Assembly: GCA_947505025.1 (NCBI GenBank)
Contig: CANNIJ010000002.1
Span: 1 to 34,606 of the forward strand
Direction: 5' to 3'
DNA length: 34,606 nt
Source of the DNA: Legionellaceae bacterium
GTDB lineage: Bacteria > Pseudomonadota > Gammaproteobacteria > Legionellales > Legionellaceae
Position 1 is the stretch's first letter. Every line of letters starts with the position of its first letter. Below, in pieces: positions 8,192 to 16,305 of the stretch. The notes beneath the pieces were generated by a model. That model did not search any database and had not been told where the DNA came from. It saw only the letters and a program-made list of their open reading frames with translations. The translations under genes and the position numbers were made by a program.

Positions 8192-9061
8192 CTAAACTAA
8201 GAAGTTACCAAATTGCCAAGGATCAAGCTCATCATATTTACGGCCATTCCAACCATTGAAAAGATCATTGCGCCCTATTATAGGGCTCCAATCAACAGGC
8301 TCCGAGTAATAGCCTCCCCAGTATTTTTCGGCACTAGCTAATAGCTCACGCCAAGGCAGATCATCAGGCACGCGATAACCTGCATTTGGGTTGGCTATAG
8401 CCCACGCAACTGCTGCATATACAGCACCGGCAACTTGAACAGTTGTAGCGGATTGTCCGGGTATTATTTTTCTTGATTCATGAATATTGAGTAATGATCC
8501 GGCCCACCAAGATTTATATGTATGCCCCATAATCAATACACCCAGGCGATCCTCTCCATCAGTAATTTCGTCATTCATAATTCGTTGTTTTGGTGTAATC
8601 TTCCAATGTTGAGCCTCAAGTTCTAAAAGCGATGCTATTGCCACATCAGTTGGGTGGTATACGTAGTGTACAGTTGGTCTATAGATGGCCTGGTCGCCTG
8701 CCCAAATAGACAGGTGGTTGCTGATTGTGAATGCCTCTCCATGACGAATTATCATTCCAGTGATTTGCGTGTCTGGGACCCATGATCGCACCCAGGTTTT
8801 AGCCCCGGGCTGGGCAATACATATCTGATTCTTTGGTCCACTGTGGTGTACATAAGAATTGGCTGGCAGAGTTTTTTCATGAGTTCCCCATCCCATCTCA
8901 GCTGGTGAGATGCATTCCTCATAACAGCCCTCAACTGACCAGGTATTGACGAATTCATTTACTAATTTAGGCTTATCTGATATTTGAGTGTCAAGTTCAG
9001 AAATATGAACTACCTTTACACCCATTTTTTGAGCAATAGCCGGAAAGTTTTCAGTAGCAAG
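8192..9061 (-). pseudogene. hss: Homospermidine synthase, 5'-truncated remnant
   Basis: About 290 codons matching the C-terminal 60 percent of homospermidine synthase, the NAD-dependent enzyme that makes homospermidine from putrescine. Recognisable blocks include ENFPAIAQKMGVKVVHIS, EEMGWGTHE-like sequence (SPAEMGWGTHEK), NHLSIWAGDQ-like sequence and GDDLPWRELL-like sequence near the end. The usual protein is about 470 residues with an N-terminal Rossmann domain; here the glycine-rich NAD site is missing. Family-like sequence continues upstream of the first ATG (position 9025) to about 9061 and then stops where the adjacent outer-membrane protein remnant begins. There is no ribosome site at that ATG. 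The reading frame is otherwise intact, so the truncation looks recent. Activity is unlikely without the NAD domain. Confidence 0.8.
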
Positions 9062-9090
9062 GGCTTTAGAAACTCCCAGGAGAACCGGTT

Positions 9091-9432
9091 GACGAATGGT
9101 ATCTCCCTAACTCACAGCTAAGAGGTGCGCGTGTGTCTGCATGGCACGTAGAAGGATCTTATAAGTTCGACCTAGGCTCGGTGCCAACGTCACTGACACT
9201 CGGTGGTGGAGAGTCCACTCAGGCTCTAGCTATAAATCTTCCTCAAAAATTGATTGGTGGTACGCTTCGATTTATTCTCAAAGATTACGTGTCTCTAGCG
9301 GTAAACTATATGTATAGTGGAAACTATCCATTTTATTCATATGGAACTGGACAGACACTCGATACTGTGAATAATAAATACGTTGGTACCAACCAAAAAA
9401 CCTTAAGTGCTCAGCTCACTGGTCGCTTCTAA
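9091..9432 (+). pseudogene. Outer-membrane beta-barrel protein, C-terminal remnant (LbtU/porin-like)
   Basis: About 113 codons that read as the last strands of an outer-membrane barrel: alternating hydrophobic and polar residues (ARVSAWHVEGSYKFDLG, KDYVSLAVNYMYSG) and a terminal GRF ending in Phe, the usual barrel assembly signal. The style recalls LbtU-type siderophore porins of Legionellales, but that label is tentative. Barrel-like sequence begins near 9091 without a start codon, signal peptide or ribosome site, and the only GTG (9133) lies inside a strand. The 5' part was lost at the same junction that truncates homospermidine synthase on the other strand. Confidence 0.65.
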
Positions 9433-9530
9433 AATTTAAATTAATTTAATTGTCTGGATAAATGGTGTCGCTGTATCGTTTGCAGTTAAAATGAGCACTG
9501 AGCCAATGTGCCCGATTTAACAGGGCAAGA

Positions 9531-10565
9531 TCATATTATCTGCCACGCTGAAATGGCAGATAATACTTGCATTGGTTTTAGGTCACGTAAACACCGAAAA
9601 TGCTCTAGTGGGCAGGTTTTTTTGAAGCATGGAGAACACTCTAAGTTCAAGCTTAATATTTTAGCCTTACTGTTTAGTGGTGGGGTGTGTACAGGGCTTG
9701 ACGAGCCAAATAGAGCAATGAGTTGCTTGTTCAGCGCTGCACCAATATGCATTAATCCAGTATCATTTGTTAAGACGCCAGACACCAAAGACATTAAATC
9801 AATTGTTTCAGTCAAGCTAAATTGGCCAGTTAAATTATGACAAGCATGTTTGGTTAATTGCATAATTTTTTCTGCAATGGGTCGTTCTGTGCTGGATCCA
9901 ATCAACCAAACATACCAACCAGCAGTAATTAATTTATTTGCAACATGAGCAAAATGTTCAGCTGGCCAACGTTTTGACTCACCATATTCGGCACCAATAC
10001 ACATGGCTAATATAGGCTGATTAAGCCTTAGGTGTTCGTTTTTTTCAAGTATTTGGTTGCGTGATTCTATTGACACCTCAAGTTGTGGGTATGGGTAAGG
10101 AGATATTAAGGTTTGATTGGGAGGAATCCCAAGACTTAAGTAACGTTCAATCATCATAGGGTAATGCGTTTTATTTAAATATCGGATATCATTGAGCGCT
10201 AAATACCTGTGCTCACCTAACCATCCGGTACGTGTTTTTATTTTAGCCAGCCAAGGGGTTAAAGCAGATTTAAATGTATTAGACATTATGATTGCATTAT
10301 CATACTTATTTTGACGTAGCTTTTGAGCTAGTTTGTAGTGTTGCATGAATTCAAACTTGGAATGCACAAATGGTGATTCAATCGCTACGTTCACCTCTGG
10401 CATTCGACCGAGTAATCCAATCGTTAATTTTGGCGCCAGAACGTCAATTTGATTATTTGGCGACTGTTTTTTTAATAGCTTAAATAAACTTTGTGCCATG
10501 ATTGTATCTCCAACCCAAGATGGTCCTATAATTAGGGTTTTTTTACTCACTATCGACAAATCCAT
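9531..10565 (-). CDS. waaF: Lipopolysaccharide heptosyltransferase II (GT9)
   Basis: A 344-residue GT-B glycosyltransferase of family 9 that adds the second heptose to the LPS inner core from ADP-heptose at the inner face of the cytoplasmic membrane. The N-terminal LIIGPSWVGDTIMAQSL is the family signature. Further matches are PGAEYG-like sequence (CIGAEYGESKRWP, about residues 190-205) and TNDTGLMHIGAAL with the conserved Asp. The C-terminal SPCFKKTCPLEHFRCL region is typical of WaaF. I start at the ATG at 10565, which has AAGG eight bases upstream; an upstream TTG (10589) has no ribosome site. The gene is divergent from the antiporter gene, and no other core LPS gene adjoins it. Confidence 0.88.
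   Translation of the reverse strand: MDLSIVSKKTLIIGPSWVGDTIMAQSLFKLLKKQSPNNQIDVLAPKLTIGLLGRMPEVNVAIESPFVHSKFEFMQHYKLAQKLRQNKYDNAIIMSNTFKSALTPWLAKIKTRTGWLGEHRYLALNDIRYLNKTHYPMMIERYLSLGIPPNQTLISPYPYPQLEVSIESRNQILEKNEHLRLNQPILAMCIGAEYGESKRWPAEHFAHVANKLITAGWYVWLIGSSTERPIAEKIMQLTKHACHNLTGQFSLTETIDLMSLVSGVLTNDTGLMHIGAALNKQLIALFGSSSPVHTPPLNSKAKILSLNLECSPCFKKTCPLEHFRCLRDLKPMQVLSAISAWQII
9534..9565. repeat. 12-bp perfect inverted repeat over the 3' end of the heptosyltransferase gene
   Basis: TATTATCTGCCA at 9534-9545 pairs exactly with TGGCAGATAATA at 9554-9565 around an 8-base loop. It covers the last codons of the minus-strand gene. No T-run follows on the minus strand, so it is not a textbook intrinsic terminator. 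A second, weaker stem (TGCCC/GGGCA, about 9508-9526) lies just beyond it. Confidence 0.55.
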
Positions 10566-10762
10566 CGTTGATACCTTAAATATAAACAAACCAGAAGAAT
10601 ACTATGGCTCAATACACTCGATTGTTATTGTTAATTTACAGCCATCTTTAATTTAATTATCGGGTGCAGTTTACAATAGATAGATTTAAAGAGGAACATT
10701 TTAATCAGCAGCTACAGCCATGGAGCACGACATCCAAACCATTTATTTTAGTTAAATAATCA

Positions 10763-10770
10763 TGTATAAT
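10763..10770 (+). promoter_or_regulatory. Extended -10 promoter for the antiporter (and possibly the aceE operon)
   Basis: TG followed by T-A-T-A-A-T at 10765-10770 is a perfect extended -10 element. The -35 position (10742-10747) reads TTTATT, which is poor, as is common with extended -10 promoters. Transcription would begin near 10777, leaving a leader of about 40 bases before the ATG at 10816. Confidence 0.5.
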
Positions 10771-10815
10771 TTGTGTAATTTTACAGGTGAGTTTTGTTGG
10801 GTTGCTGGGAGCGTT

Positions 10816-11988
10816 ATGCACGAGGATGCTGTTTTTTACACTGTTTTTTTAATCTTTGCTGGAGCAGCTGTATTGTCTACAGTTGTTCTGTATACAAAGC
10901 AATCTTTGTTGGTAGCTTATATCCTTCTAGGCGCAGCTTTGGGGCCTTGGGGTTTGAAGTGCGTTAGTGATCTAAGCGCGATCAAACAAGTTGGTGATGT
11001 TGGAATTATCTTTTTACTCTTTCTGCTGGGACTGCATTTGCAGCCACAAAATCTACTACATATGCTGAAGAAAGTAACTTGGATCGCTATGTTTAGCTCA
11101 GTATTGTTTGCTGGTATTGCTTATATGGTTGGCCGCTGGTTTGGATTGTCAATTGCTGAATCATGGGTTTTGGGTGCATCTATGATGTTTTCAAGTACAA
11201 TTATAGGTCTTAAATTATTACCTACAACTATTTTGCATCATCAACACACCGGCGAGCTGATGATCAGTGTGCTTTTGATGCAGGATATAATTGCTATTGT
11301 TGTGCTGATTCTGATTAATGGCACGCACAATGGATCTCATGTGCGTTGGAATGACTTGTTAATGGTCGGTCTAGCTCTGCCGGCGTTAATGTTCTTTGCA
11401 TTTGCCGTTGAGCGCTATATCTTAGTAACTTTATTGGCTCGCTTTGATCGCACTCAAGAATATGTGTTTCTATTATCTATAGGATGGTGCTTGGGAATGT
11501 CTGTTTTGGCAAAACACCTGGGGTTGTCCGAAGACATTGGTGCTTTTGTCGCTGGCGTAGCACTGGCAGCTAGTCCAATTTCATTGTTTATTGCTGAAAG
11601 TCTAAAACCATTAAGGGATTTCTTTTTAGTTATGTTCTTTTTCTCAGTGGGTGCAACTTTTAACTTTGGGTATGCTTCGCAAGTAGTTATTCCTAGTTTT
11701 ATTTTAGCTGGGTTTATTTTAATCCTGAAACCATTGTGTTTTAGTGTTTTATTTGTTCGTTCAGGTGAGAAAAAACTAGTTTCAAAAGAAGTAGGTATTC
11801 GCTTAGGGCAGGGTAGTGAGTTTTCTTTGTTAGTAGCAAGCATTGCGTTAACTAATCACTTGATCTCAGATGTGACTTCAAACCTAATTCAGGCAACAAC
11901 TATTTTAACCTTTATTGTTTCTTCTTATGTGGTAGTTATGAAATACCCCACTCCTATGTCTTTATCAGATAAGATGAGGAAAGATTAA
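10816..11988 (+). CDS. CPA2-family cation:proton antiporter (KefB/YbaL-like membrane domain)
   Basis: A 390-residue protein with about 12 membrane segments and the features of the Na+/H+ exchanger domain of CPA2 transporters: LLGAALGPWGL (about 42), GIIFLLFLLGLHL (about 72), MMFSSTIIGLKLL and LLMQDIIAIVVL with the conserved Asp, and LGLSEDIGAFVAGVALA (about 240). The family exchanges K+ or Na+ for protons. The C-terminal TrkA-N/RCK regulatory domain of KefB/KefC is absent. I prefer the ATG at 10816 because the upstream in-frame ATG at 10762 overlaps a promoter -10 element and GGAG precedes 10816. The next gene begins 2 bp after the stop, so it is probably first in the long downstream operon. 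Confidence 0.85.
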   Translation: MHEDAVFYTVFLIFAGAAVLSTVVLYTKQSLLVAYILLGAALGPWGLKCVSDLSAIKQVGDVGIIFLLFLLGLHLQPQNLLHMLKKVTWIAMFSSVLFAGIAYMVGRWFGLSIAESWVLGASMMFSSTIIGLKLLPTTILHHQHTGELMISVLLMQDIIAIVVLILINGTHNGSHVRWNDLLMVGLALPALMFFAFAVERYILVTLLARFDRTQEYVFLLSIGWCLGMSVLAKHLGLSEDIGAFVAGVALAASPISLFIAESLKPLRDFFLVMFFFSVGATFNFGYASQVVIPSFILAGFILILKPLCFSVLFVRSGEKKLVSKEVGIRLGQGSEFSLLVASIALTNHLISDVTSNLIQATTILTFIVSSYVVVMKYPTPMSLSDKMRKD

Positions 11989-11990
11989 TT

Positions 11991-12374
11991 ATGAATGTTA
12001 TGCCAGGACTATTTAAAACATCGCTCAGAATCATTACCATACTATTAGTTTTATTACTAATTTCTTGTGTTAGCTTGGAAAATCAGCGCACGATGCGTGT
12101 ATGTAAAGATATATGTCAGCAACAGTCACTGAAATGTCAGAAATTATGTAATAATGATGCCAGACACTGCCAGGCTTTTGTTATGGGCAACGCACGAAAA
12201 AGTTATGCTAAATATGTGCATCAGCAACGTCTTCAGGCGAATGATATTGCGCTTGAGTTGCAATCTTTTCGTGATCCACTACAATGCAAAAAAATAACAT
12301 GCGACTGCTTGGCCGATGCACGTATGTGTGTAAAGTTTTGTAACGTTCATATAGAAGATAGAGGTAACCAATGA
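11991..12374 (+). CDS. Cysteine-rich putative lipoprotein upstream of aceE
   Basis: A 127-residue protein with an N-terminal basic region, a hydrophobic run (IITILLVLLLISC) and a lipobox LISC ending at Cys26, predicting a membrane-anchored lipoprotein. The mature part has about ten more cysteines spaced as CxxxC pairs (CKDICQQQ, CQKLC, CKKITCDC, CVKFC), which may form disulfides in the periplasm or bind metal. I do not recognise a named family. It starts 2 bp after the antiporter and its TGA overlaps the ATG of aceE by 4 bp, so its expression is tied to pyruvate dehydrogenase. No redox CxxC thioredoxin-like motif is evident. Confidence 0.65.
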   Translation: MNVMPGLFKTSLRIITILLVLLLISCVSLENQRTMRVCKDICQQQSLKCQKLCNNDARHCQAFVMGNARKSYAKYVHQQRLQANDIALELQSFRDPLQCKKITCDCLADARMCVKFCNVHIEDRGNQ

Positions 12375-15025
12375 ATGAAACCAACCAAGACATTGATCCA
12401 ATTGAAACACAAGAATGGTGCGATGCTTTGCAGGCTGTGGTGGATCATGATGGAGCGGAGCGAGCTAGTTATTTAATGCAAACATTGTTACATCAAATTA
12501 ATCTTAAAGATGTAAGTTGCGCACTCACATCAGCATATCGTAATACTCTTTCAGCAGAAGAACCGTCTGGTATGCCGGATGAAGCTCAGATGCTCAGCAG
12601 AGTCAGTGCTTTGATTCGTTGGAATGCTGTTGCTATGGTATTGCGTGCGGGTAAATATGCGCCAGAGTTGGGTGGACATATAGCCTCATATGCTTCTGCA
12701 GCAATGTTATATGAAATCGGTTTTAATTATTTTTTTAAAGGTCCAGCACACGCTGATGGTGCTGATTTGCTATACATTCAGGGTCACTCTGCTCCAGGTA
12801 TCTATGCGCGAGCTTTTCTTGAGGGCAGAATATCTGAACAACAATTGGGTTATTTTAGACAAGAAGTTGAGGTTAACGGGCTATCGTCTTATCCACACCC
12901 GTGGTTAATGGGTGATTTTTGGCAATTTCCTACAGTTTCTATGGGGCTTGGTCCATTACAAGCAATTTATCAAGCACGTTTTTTAAAATATCTGGAAAAC
13001 CGCAATTTGGTTAAAACAGCCGGACGTAAAGTTTGGGCTTTTTTGGGTGACGGTGAAACGGATGAGCCTGAATCCATGGGCGCATTAACTATTGCCACGC
13101 GTGAAAAGTTAGATAACTTGATTTTTGTCATTAATTGCAACCTACAGCGCTTGGATGGGCCGGTTCGTGGTAATGGTAAAATTATTCAAGAATTAGCCGG
13201 CATGTTTAGCGGCGCCGGTTGGCATGTAATTAAAGTTATCTGGGGTTCTGGTTGGGATGATTTGCTGGCTGAAGATCATGATGGTTTACTGCAAAAGCGC
13301 ATGAATGAATGTGTAGATGGTGAATATCAGGCATATAAAGCCAAGGATGGGGCATATGTGCGTGAGCATTTTTTTGGTCGTTACCCAGAACTAAAAGCAC
13401 GTGTGGCACATATGTCTGATGATGATATTTGGCATTTAACTCGCGGCGGACATGATTTAGACAAGGTCTACGCCGCGTATGCTTGTGCGGTCGCTCATAC
13501 CGGTAGTCCAACAGTTATTTTGGCTAAAACGATTAAAGGTTATGGAATGGGATCGGCAGGTGAGGGCATGAATATCACTCATCAGCAAAAGAAAATGACG
13601 TTCGAACAATTAAAACATTTTCGTGATAGATTTGATCTGCCTCTGAGTGACCAGCAAGTCAGCGATATTGAGTTTTATAAGCCAGCTGAAGATAGCCCTG
13701 AAATTCAATTTATAAAATCCCATCGCCAGGCATTGGGAGGATTTTTACCCGAGCGCAATCATGGCGATCAGCCATTAGTTGTTCCTGATTTAAAGTCTTT
13801 TTCCGCAGTAACACATAAATTAGCTGATCGTGAGCTATCAACCACGATGGCTTTTGTACGGATTTTATCTGTGTTATTGAAAGATCCAGTTCTGGGTGCG
13901 CGGATTGTGCCAATAGTTCCGGATGAATGTAGAACATTTGGTATGGAAGGATTATTTCGTCAAATCGGCATATATTCTGTGGTTGGCCAATTATACACAC
14001 CCATGGATCGTGATCAGGTAATGTATTATCGTGAAGCGTCTGATGGTCAGGTTCTAGAAGAAGGAATCAATGAGGCCGGCGCATTTTGTTCGTGGATGGC
14101 GGCAGGCACTTCTTATAGTTCAAATCAATTTGCCATGGTGCCATTTTATATTTATTACTCTATGTTCGGTTTTCAGCGAATAGGTGATTTAGCGTGGGCT
14201 GCTGGGGATATGCAGGTTCGTGGGTTTTTATTAGGCGGAACCGCAGGACGCACAACACTGGCCGGAGAAGGATTACAGCATCAGGATGGCCATAGTCATA
14301 TCATGGCTTCTACAATCCCCAACTGTGTTAGTTATGACCCTACATTTGCGTATGAATTAGCAGTTATTATACAACATGGGTTGTATAGAATGTACACTCA
14401 ACAAGAATCAATTTTTTATTACATCACTGTGATGAATGAAAATTACACACATCCGGATATGCCAGCTGATTCTGCGTCAGGAATCATCAAAGGTATGTAT
14501 TTATTTTCGGCGGAAAAAAAACCAGCAGCCAGGCATGTTCAGTTGTTGGGCTGCGGGGCTATTTTACGTGAAGTAATTGCTGCAGCCAAACTTTTACAGG
14601 AAGATTTCTCAATAACCTCCGATGTGTGGAGTGTGACTAGCTTTAATGAATTACGGCGCGAAGGTCTGTCTCTAGAGCGCGCACATATGCTTAATCCAGA
14701 ACAACCACGCCAAAAAAGTTATGTGGAGAAGCAGTTGTCTGGACGCGTGGGGCCTGTGATTGCAGCGACAGATTATATGCGTTTGTACGCAGAGCAAATT
14801 CGGCCATTTGTTACAGCTCCTTACATAACCCTGGGAACTGATGGTTTTGGACGCAGTGATACACGGCAGAAATTACGTCATTTTTTTGAGGTGGATGCAA
14901 AATTCATTGTAATCGCTGCATTAAATGCGTTAGCCGATCACGGGGACTTGCCGGCATCAACAGTTAAAGATGCGCTGCAACGTTATGGCATTGACCCGAA
15001 CAAATGTGATCCTGTTACTATATAG
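12371..15025 (+). CDS. aceE: Pyruvate dehydrogenase E1 component, homodimeric type
   Basis: An 884-residue enzyme, the normal size for the single-chain E1 of gammaproteobacteria. It decarboxylates pyruvate with thiamine diphosphate and passes the acetyl group to the lipoyl arm of E2 in the cytoplasm. The thiamine diphosphate motif starts at GDGETDEPE (residues 226-234) and ends at NCN (255-257). HVDGAD-like (HADGAD) and GHSAPGIYARAFLEG blocks near residue 130 and LQHQDGHSHI in the C-terminal half are also diagnostic. A GAGG ribosome site sits inside the preceding lipoprotein gene, which it overlaps by 4 bp. The E2 gene begins 20 bp downstream. Confidence 0.97.
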   Translation: MNETNQDIDPIETQEWCDALQAVVDHDGAERASYLMQTLLHQINLKDVSCALTSAYRNTLSAEEPSGMPDEAQMLSRVSALIRWNAVAMVLRAGKYAPELGGHIASYASAAMLYEIGFNYFFKGPAHADGADLLYIQGHSAPGIYARAFLEGRISEQQLGYFRQEVEVNGLSSYPHPWLMGDFWQFPTVSMGLGPLQAIYQARFLKYLENRNLVKTAGRKVWAFLGDGETDEPESMGALTIATREKLDNLIFVINCNLQRLDGPVRGNGKIIQELAGMFSGAGWHVIKVIWGSGWDDLLAEDHDGLLQKRMNECVDGEYQAYKAKDGAYVREHFFGRYPELKARVAHMSDDDIWHLTRGGHDLDKVYAAYACAVAHTGSPTVILAKTIKGYGMGSAGEGMNITHQQKKMTFEQLKHFRDRFDLPLSDQQVSDIEFYKPAEDSPEIQFIKSHRQALGGFLPERNHGDQPLVVPDLKSFSAVTHKLADRELSTTMAFVRILSVLLKDPVLGARIVPIVPDECRTFGMEGLFRQIGIYSVVGQLYTPMDRDQVMYYREASDGQVLEEGINEAGAFCSWMAAGTSYSSNQFAMVPFYIYYSMFGFQRIGDLAWAAGDMQVRGFLLGGTAGRTTLAGEGLQHQDGHSHIMASTIPNCVSYDPTFAYELAVIIQHGLYRMYTQQESIFYYITVMNENYTHPDMPADSASGIIKGMYLFSAEKKPAARHVQLLGCGAILREVIAAAKLLQEDFSITSDVWSVTSFNELRREGLSLERAHMLNPEQPRQKSYVEKQLSGRVGPVIAATDYMRLYAEQIRPFVTAPYITLGTDGFGRSDTRQKLRHFFEVDAKFIVIAALNALADHGDLPASTVKDALQRYGIDPNKCDPVTI

Positions 15026-15045
15026 ATACAGGGAAGGAGAATTTG

Positions 15046-16290
15046 ATGAGTAATGAACAAAATATTTGTGTGCCTGATCTGGGCGGATTAAGTGCCGTTG
15101 AGGTCATTGAGGTGTTGGTGAAAGTTGGCGAGGAAATTGCTGTCGATACATCATTGATTACTCTGGAATCTGATAAAGCAAGTATGGAAATTCCTTCAAC
15201 CATGGCTGGAATAGTCAAATCTATTTCGTTAAAAATCGGTGATAAGGTTTCTGAAGGTTCAGTTATTTTGACATTGTCTGCTGCAAACAATGGCGATAAG
15301 CTTATACAAGCACCGGTTGAAGCACCACAACCTGTAGTTGCCGTAATTGCAGAAAAACCACAGCCAGTGTCGGCGCCAGCTGCGTCCAAGCTTAACTTTA
15401 ACGAGGTGTATGCCGGGCCATCAGTTAGACGTTTGGCCAGAGTTTTAGAGATCTCTTTAGCAGATATTCACGGTAGTGGTTTGAAGGACCGAATTACCCG
15501 TGAAGATCTAGAGCAGTATATCAAAGACAAGGTAAGCGGAATTGGTGGTACAGTATCTGTTTCTACAGCACCAGCTATTGATTTTAGTCAGTTTGGTCCG
15601 ATTGAAAGCCAGCCGTTGAGTAAAATTAAACGATTAACTGGAATCAACTTATCTCGTGCATGGACAATAATTCCTCATGTAACACAGTTTGATTCAGCAG
15701 ATATTACCGACCTGGAAGCTTTTAGGAAAGCCGAGTCGGGTCGCGGTGTATCGAATGGTGTTAAACTAACCATTCTGGCATTTGTATGCAAAGTAGTTGC
15801 ACATGCTTTAAATGTATTCCCGCAATTTAATAGTTCATTGGATTCATGTGGTGATAATCTTATTTATAAGAAATATTGTAATATAGGTATCGCAGTTGAA
15901 ACGCCCAATGGATTAGTCGTGCCGGTTATCCAGAATGTTCAGGATTTATCAGTTTTAGCAATCGCGCAAGAAATGACACGCTTGAGTATTAAAGCTCGAG
16001 AAAAGGGGTTGATGCCGGCCGACATGCGCGGTGGATGTTTTACAATTTCAAGTTTGGGCGGGATTGGTGGACAGTCATTTACACCCATTGTAAATCATCC
16101 TGAGGTTGCTATTTTAGGACTGTCGCGTGCATCGATACAGCCGGTATACCAAGATGGTGTGTTTGTACCTCGATTGATGTTGCCATTATCACTATCGTAT
16201 GACCATCGTGTGATTGATGGTGCTGAGGGTGCGCGGTTTACACGGTTTTTATGTGAGCAGCTAAGTGATCTTAGACGAATTTTATTGTAA
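15046..16290 (+). CDS. aceF: Dihydrolipoyl acetyltransferase, PDH E2 component
   Basis: A 414-residue protein built from one N-terminal lipoyl domain with the lipoylated Lys44 in LESDKASMEIP, a Pro/Ala-rich linker (about 90-115), a peripheral subunit-binding domain (AGPSVRRLARVLEI, about 124-160) and the C-terminal acyltransferase core with the catalytic SYDHRVIDGAEG (HxxxD) motif. It transfers the acetyl group to CoA and forms the core of the complex. Many gammaproteobacterial AceF proteins carry two or three lipoyl domains; this one has one. AAGGAG precedes the ATG; a TTG one codon earlier is less likely. It lies between aceE and lpdA with short gaps. Confidence 0.95.
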   Translation: MSNEQNICVPDLGGLSAVEVIEVLVKVGEEIAVDTSLITLESDKASMEIPSTMAGIVKSISLKIGDKVSEGSVILTLSAANNGDKLIQAPVEAPQPVVAVIAEKPQPVSAPAASKLNFNEVYAGPSVRRLARVLEISLADIHGSGLKDRITREDLEQYIKDKVSGIGGTVSVSTAPAIDFSQFGPIESQPLSKIKRLTGINLSRAWTIIPHVTQFDSADITDLEAFRKAESGRGVSNGVKLTILAFVCKVVAHALNVFPQFNSSLDSCGDNLIYKKYCNIGIAVETPNGLVVPVIQNVQDLSVLAIAQEMTRLSIKAREKGLMPADMRGGCFTISSLGGIGGQSFTPIVNHPEVAILGLSRASIQPVYQDGVFVPRLMLPLSLSYDHRVIDGAEGARFTRFLCEQLSDLRRILL

Positions 16291-16305
16291 CAAGGTGACC
16301 ATGTA

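Noticed and set aside
9133-9432. 99-codon ORF as a complete small protein
   Set aside because: Barrel-like sequence continues upstream of the GTG to about 9091, there is no signal peptide or ribosome site, and the frame is the tail of a larger outer-membrane protein.
10762-10815. Upstream ATG for the antiporter
   Set aside because: The ATG overlaps an extended -10 promoter element and lacks a ribosome site; family homology starts after the ATG at 10816.
11454-11843. 129-codon minus-strand ORF inside the antiporter gene
   Set aside because: It is a shadow of the membrane protein coding frame, with no ribosome site.
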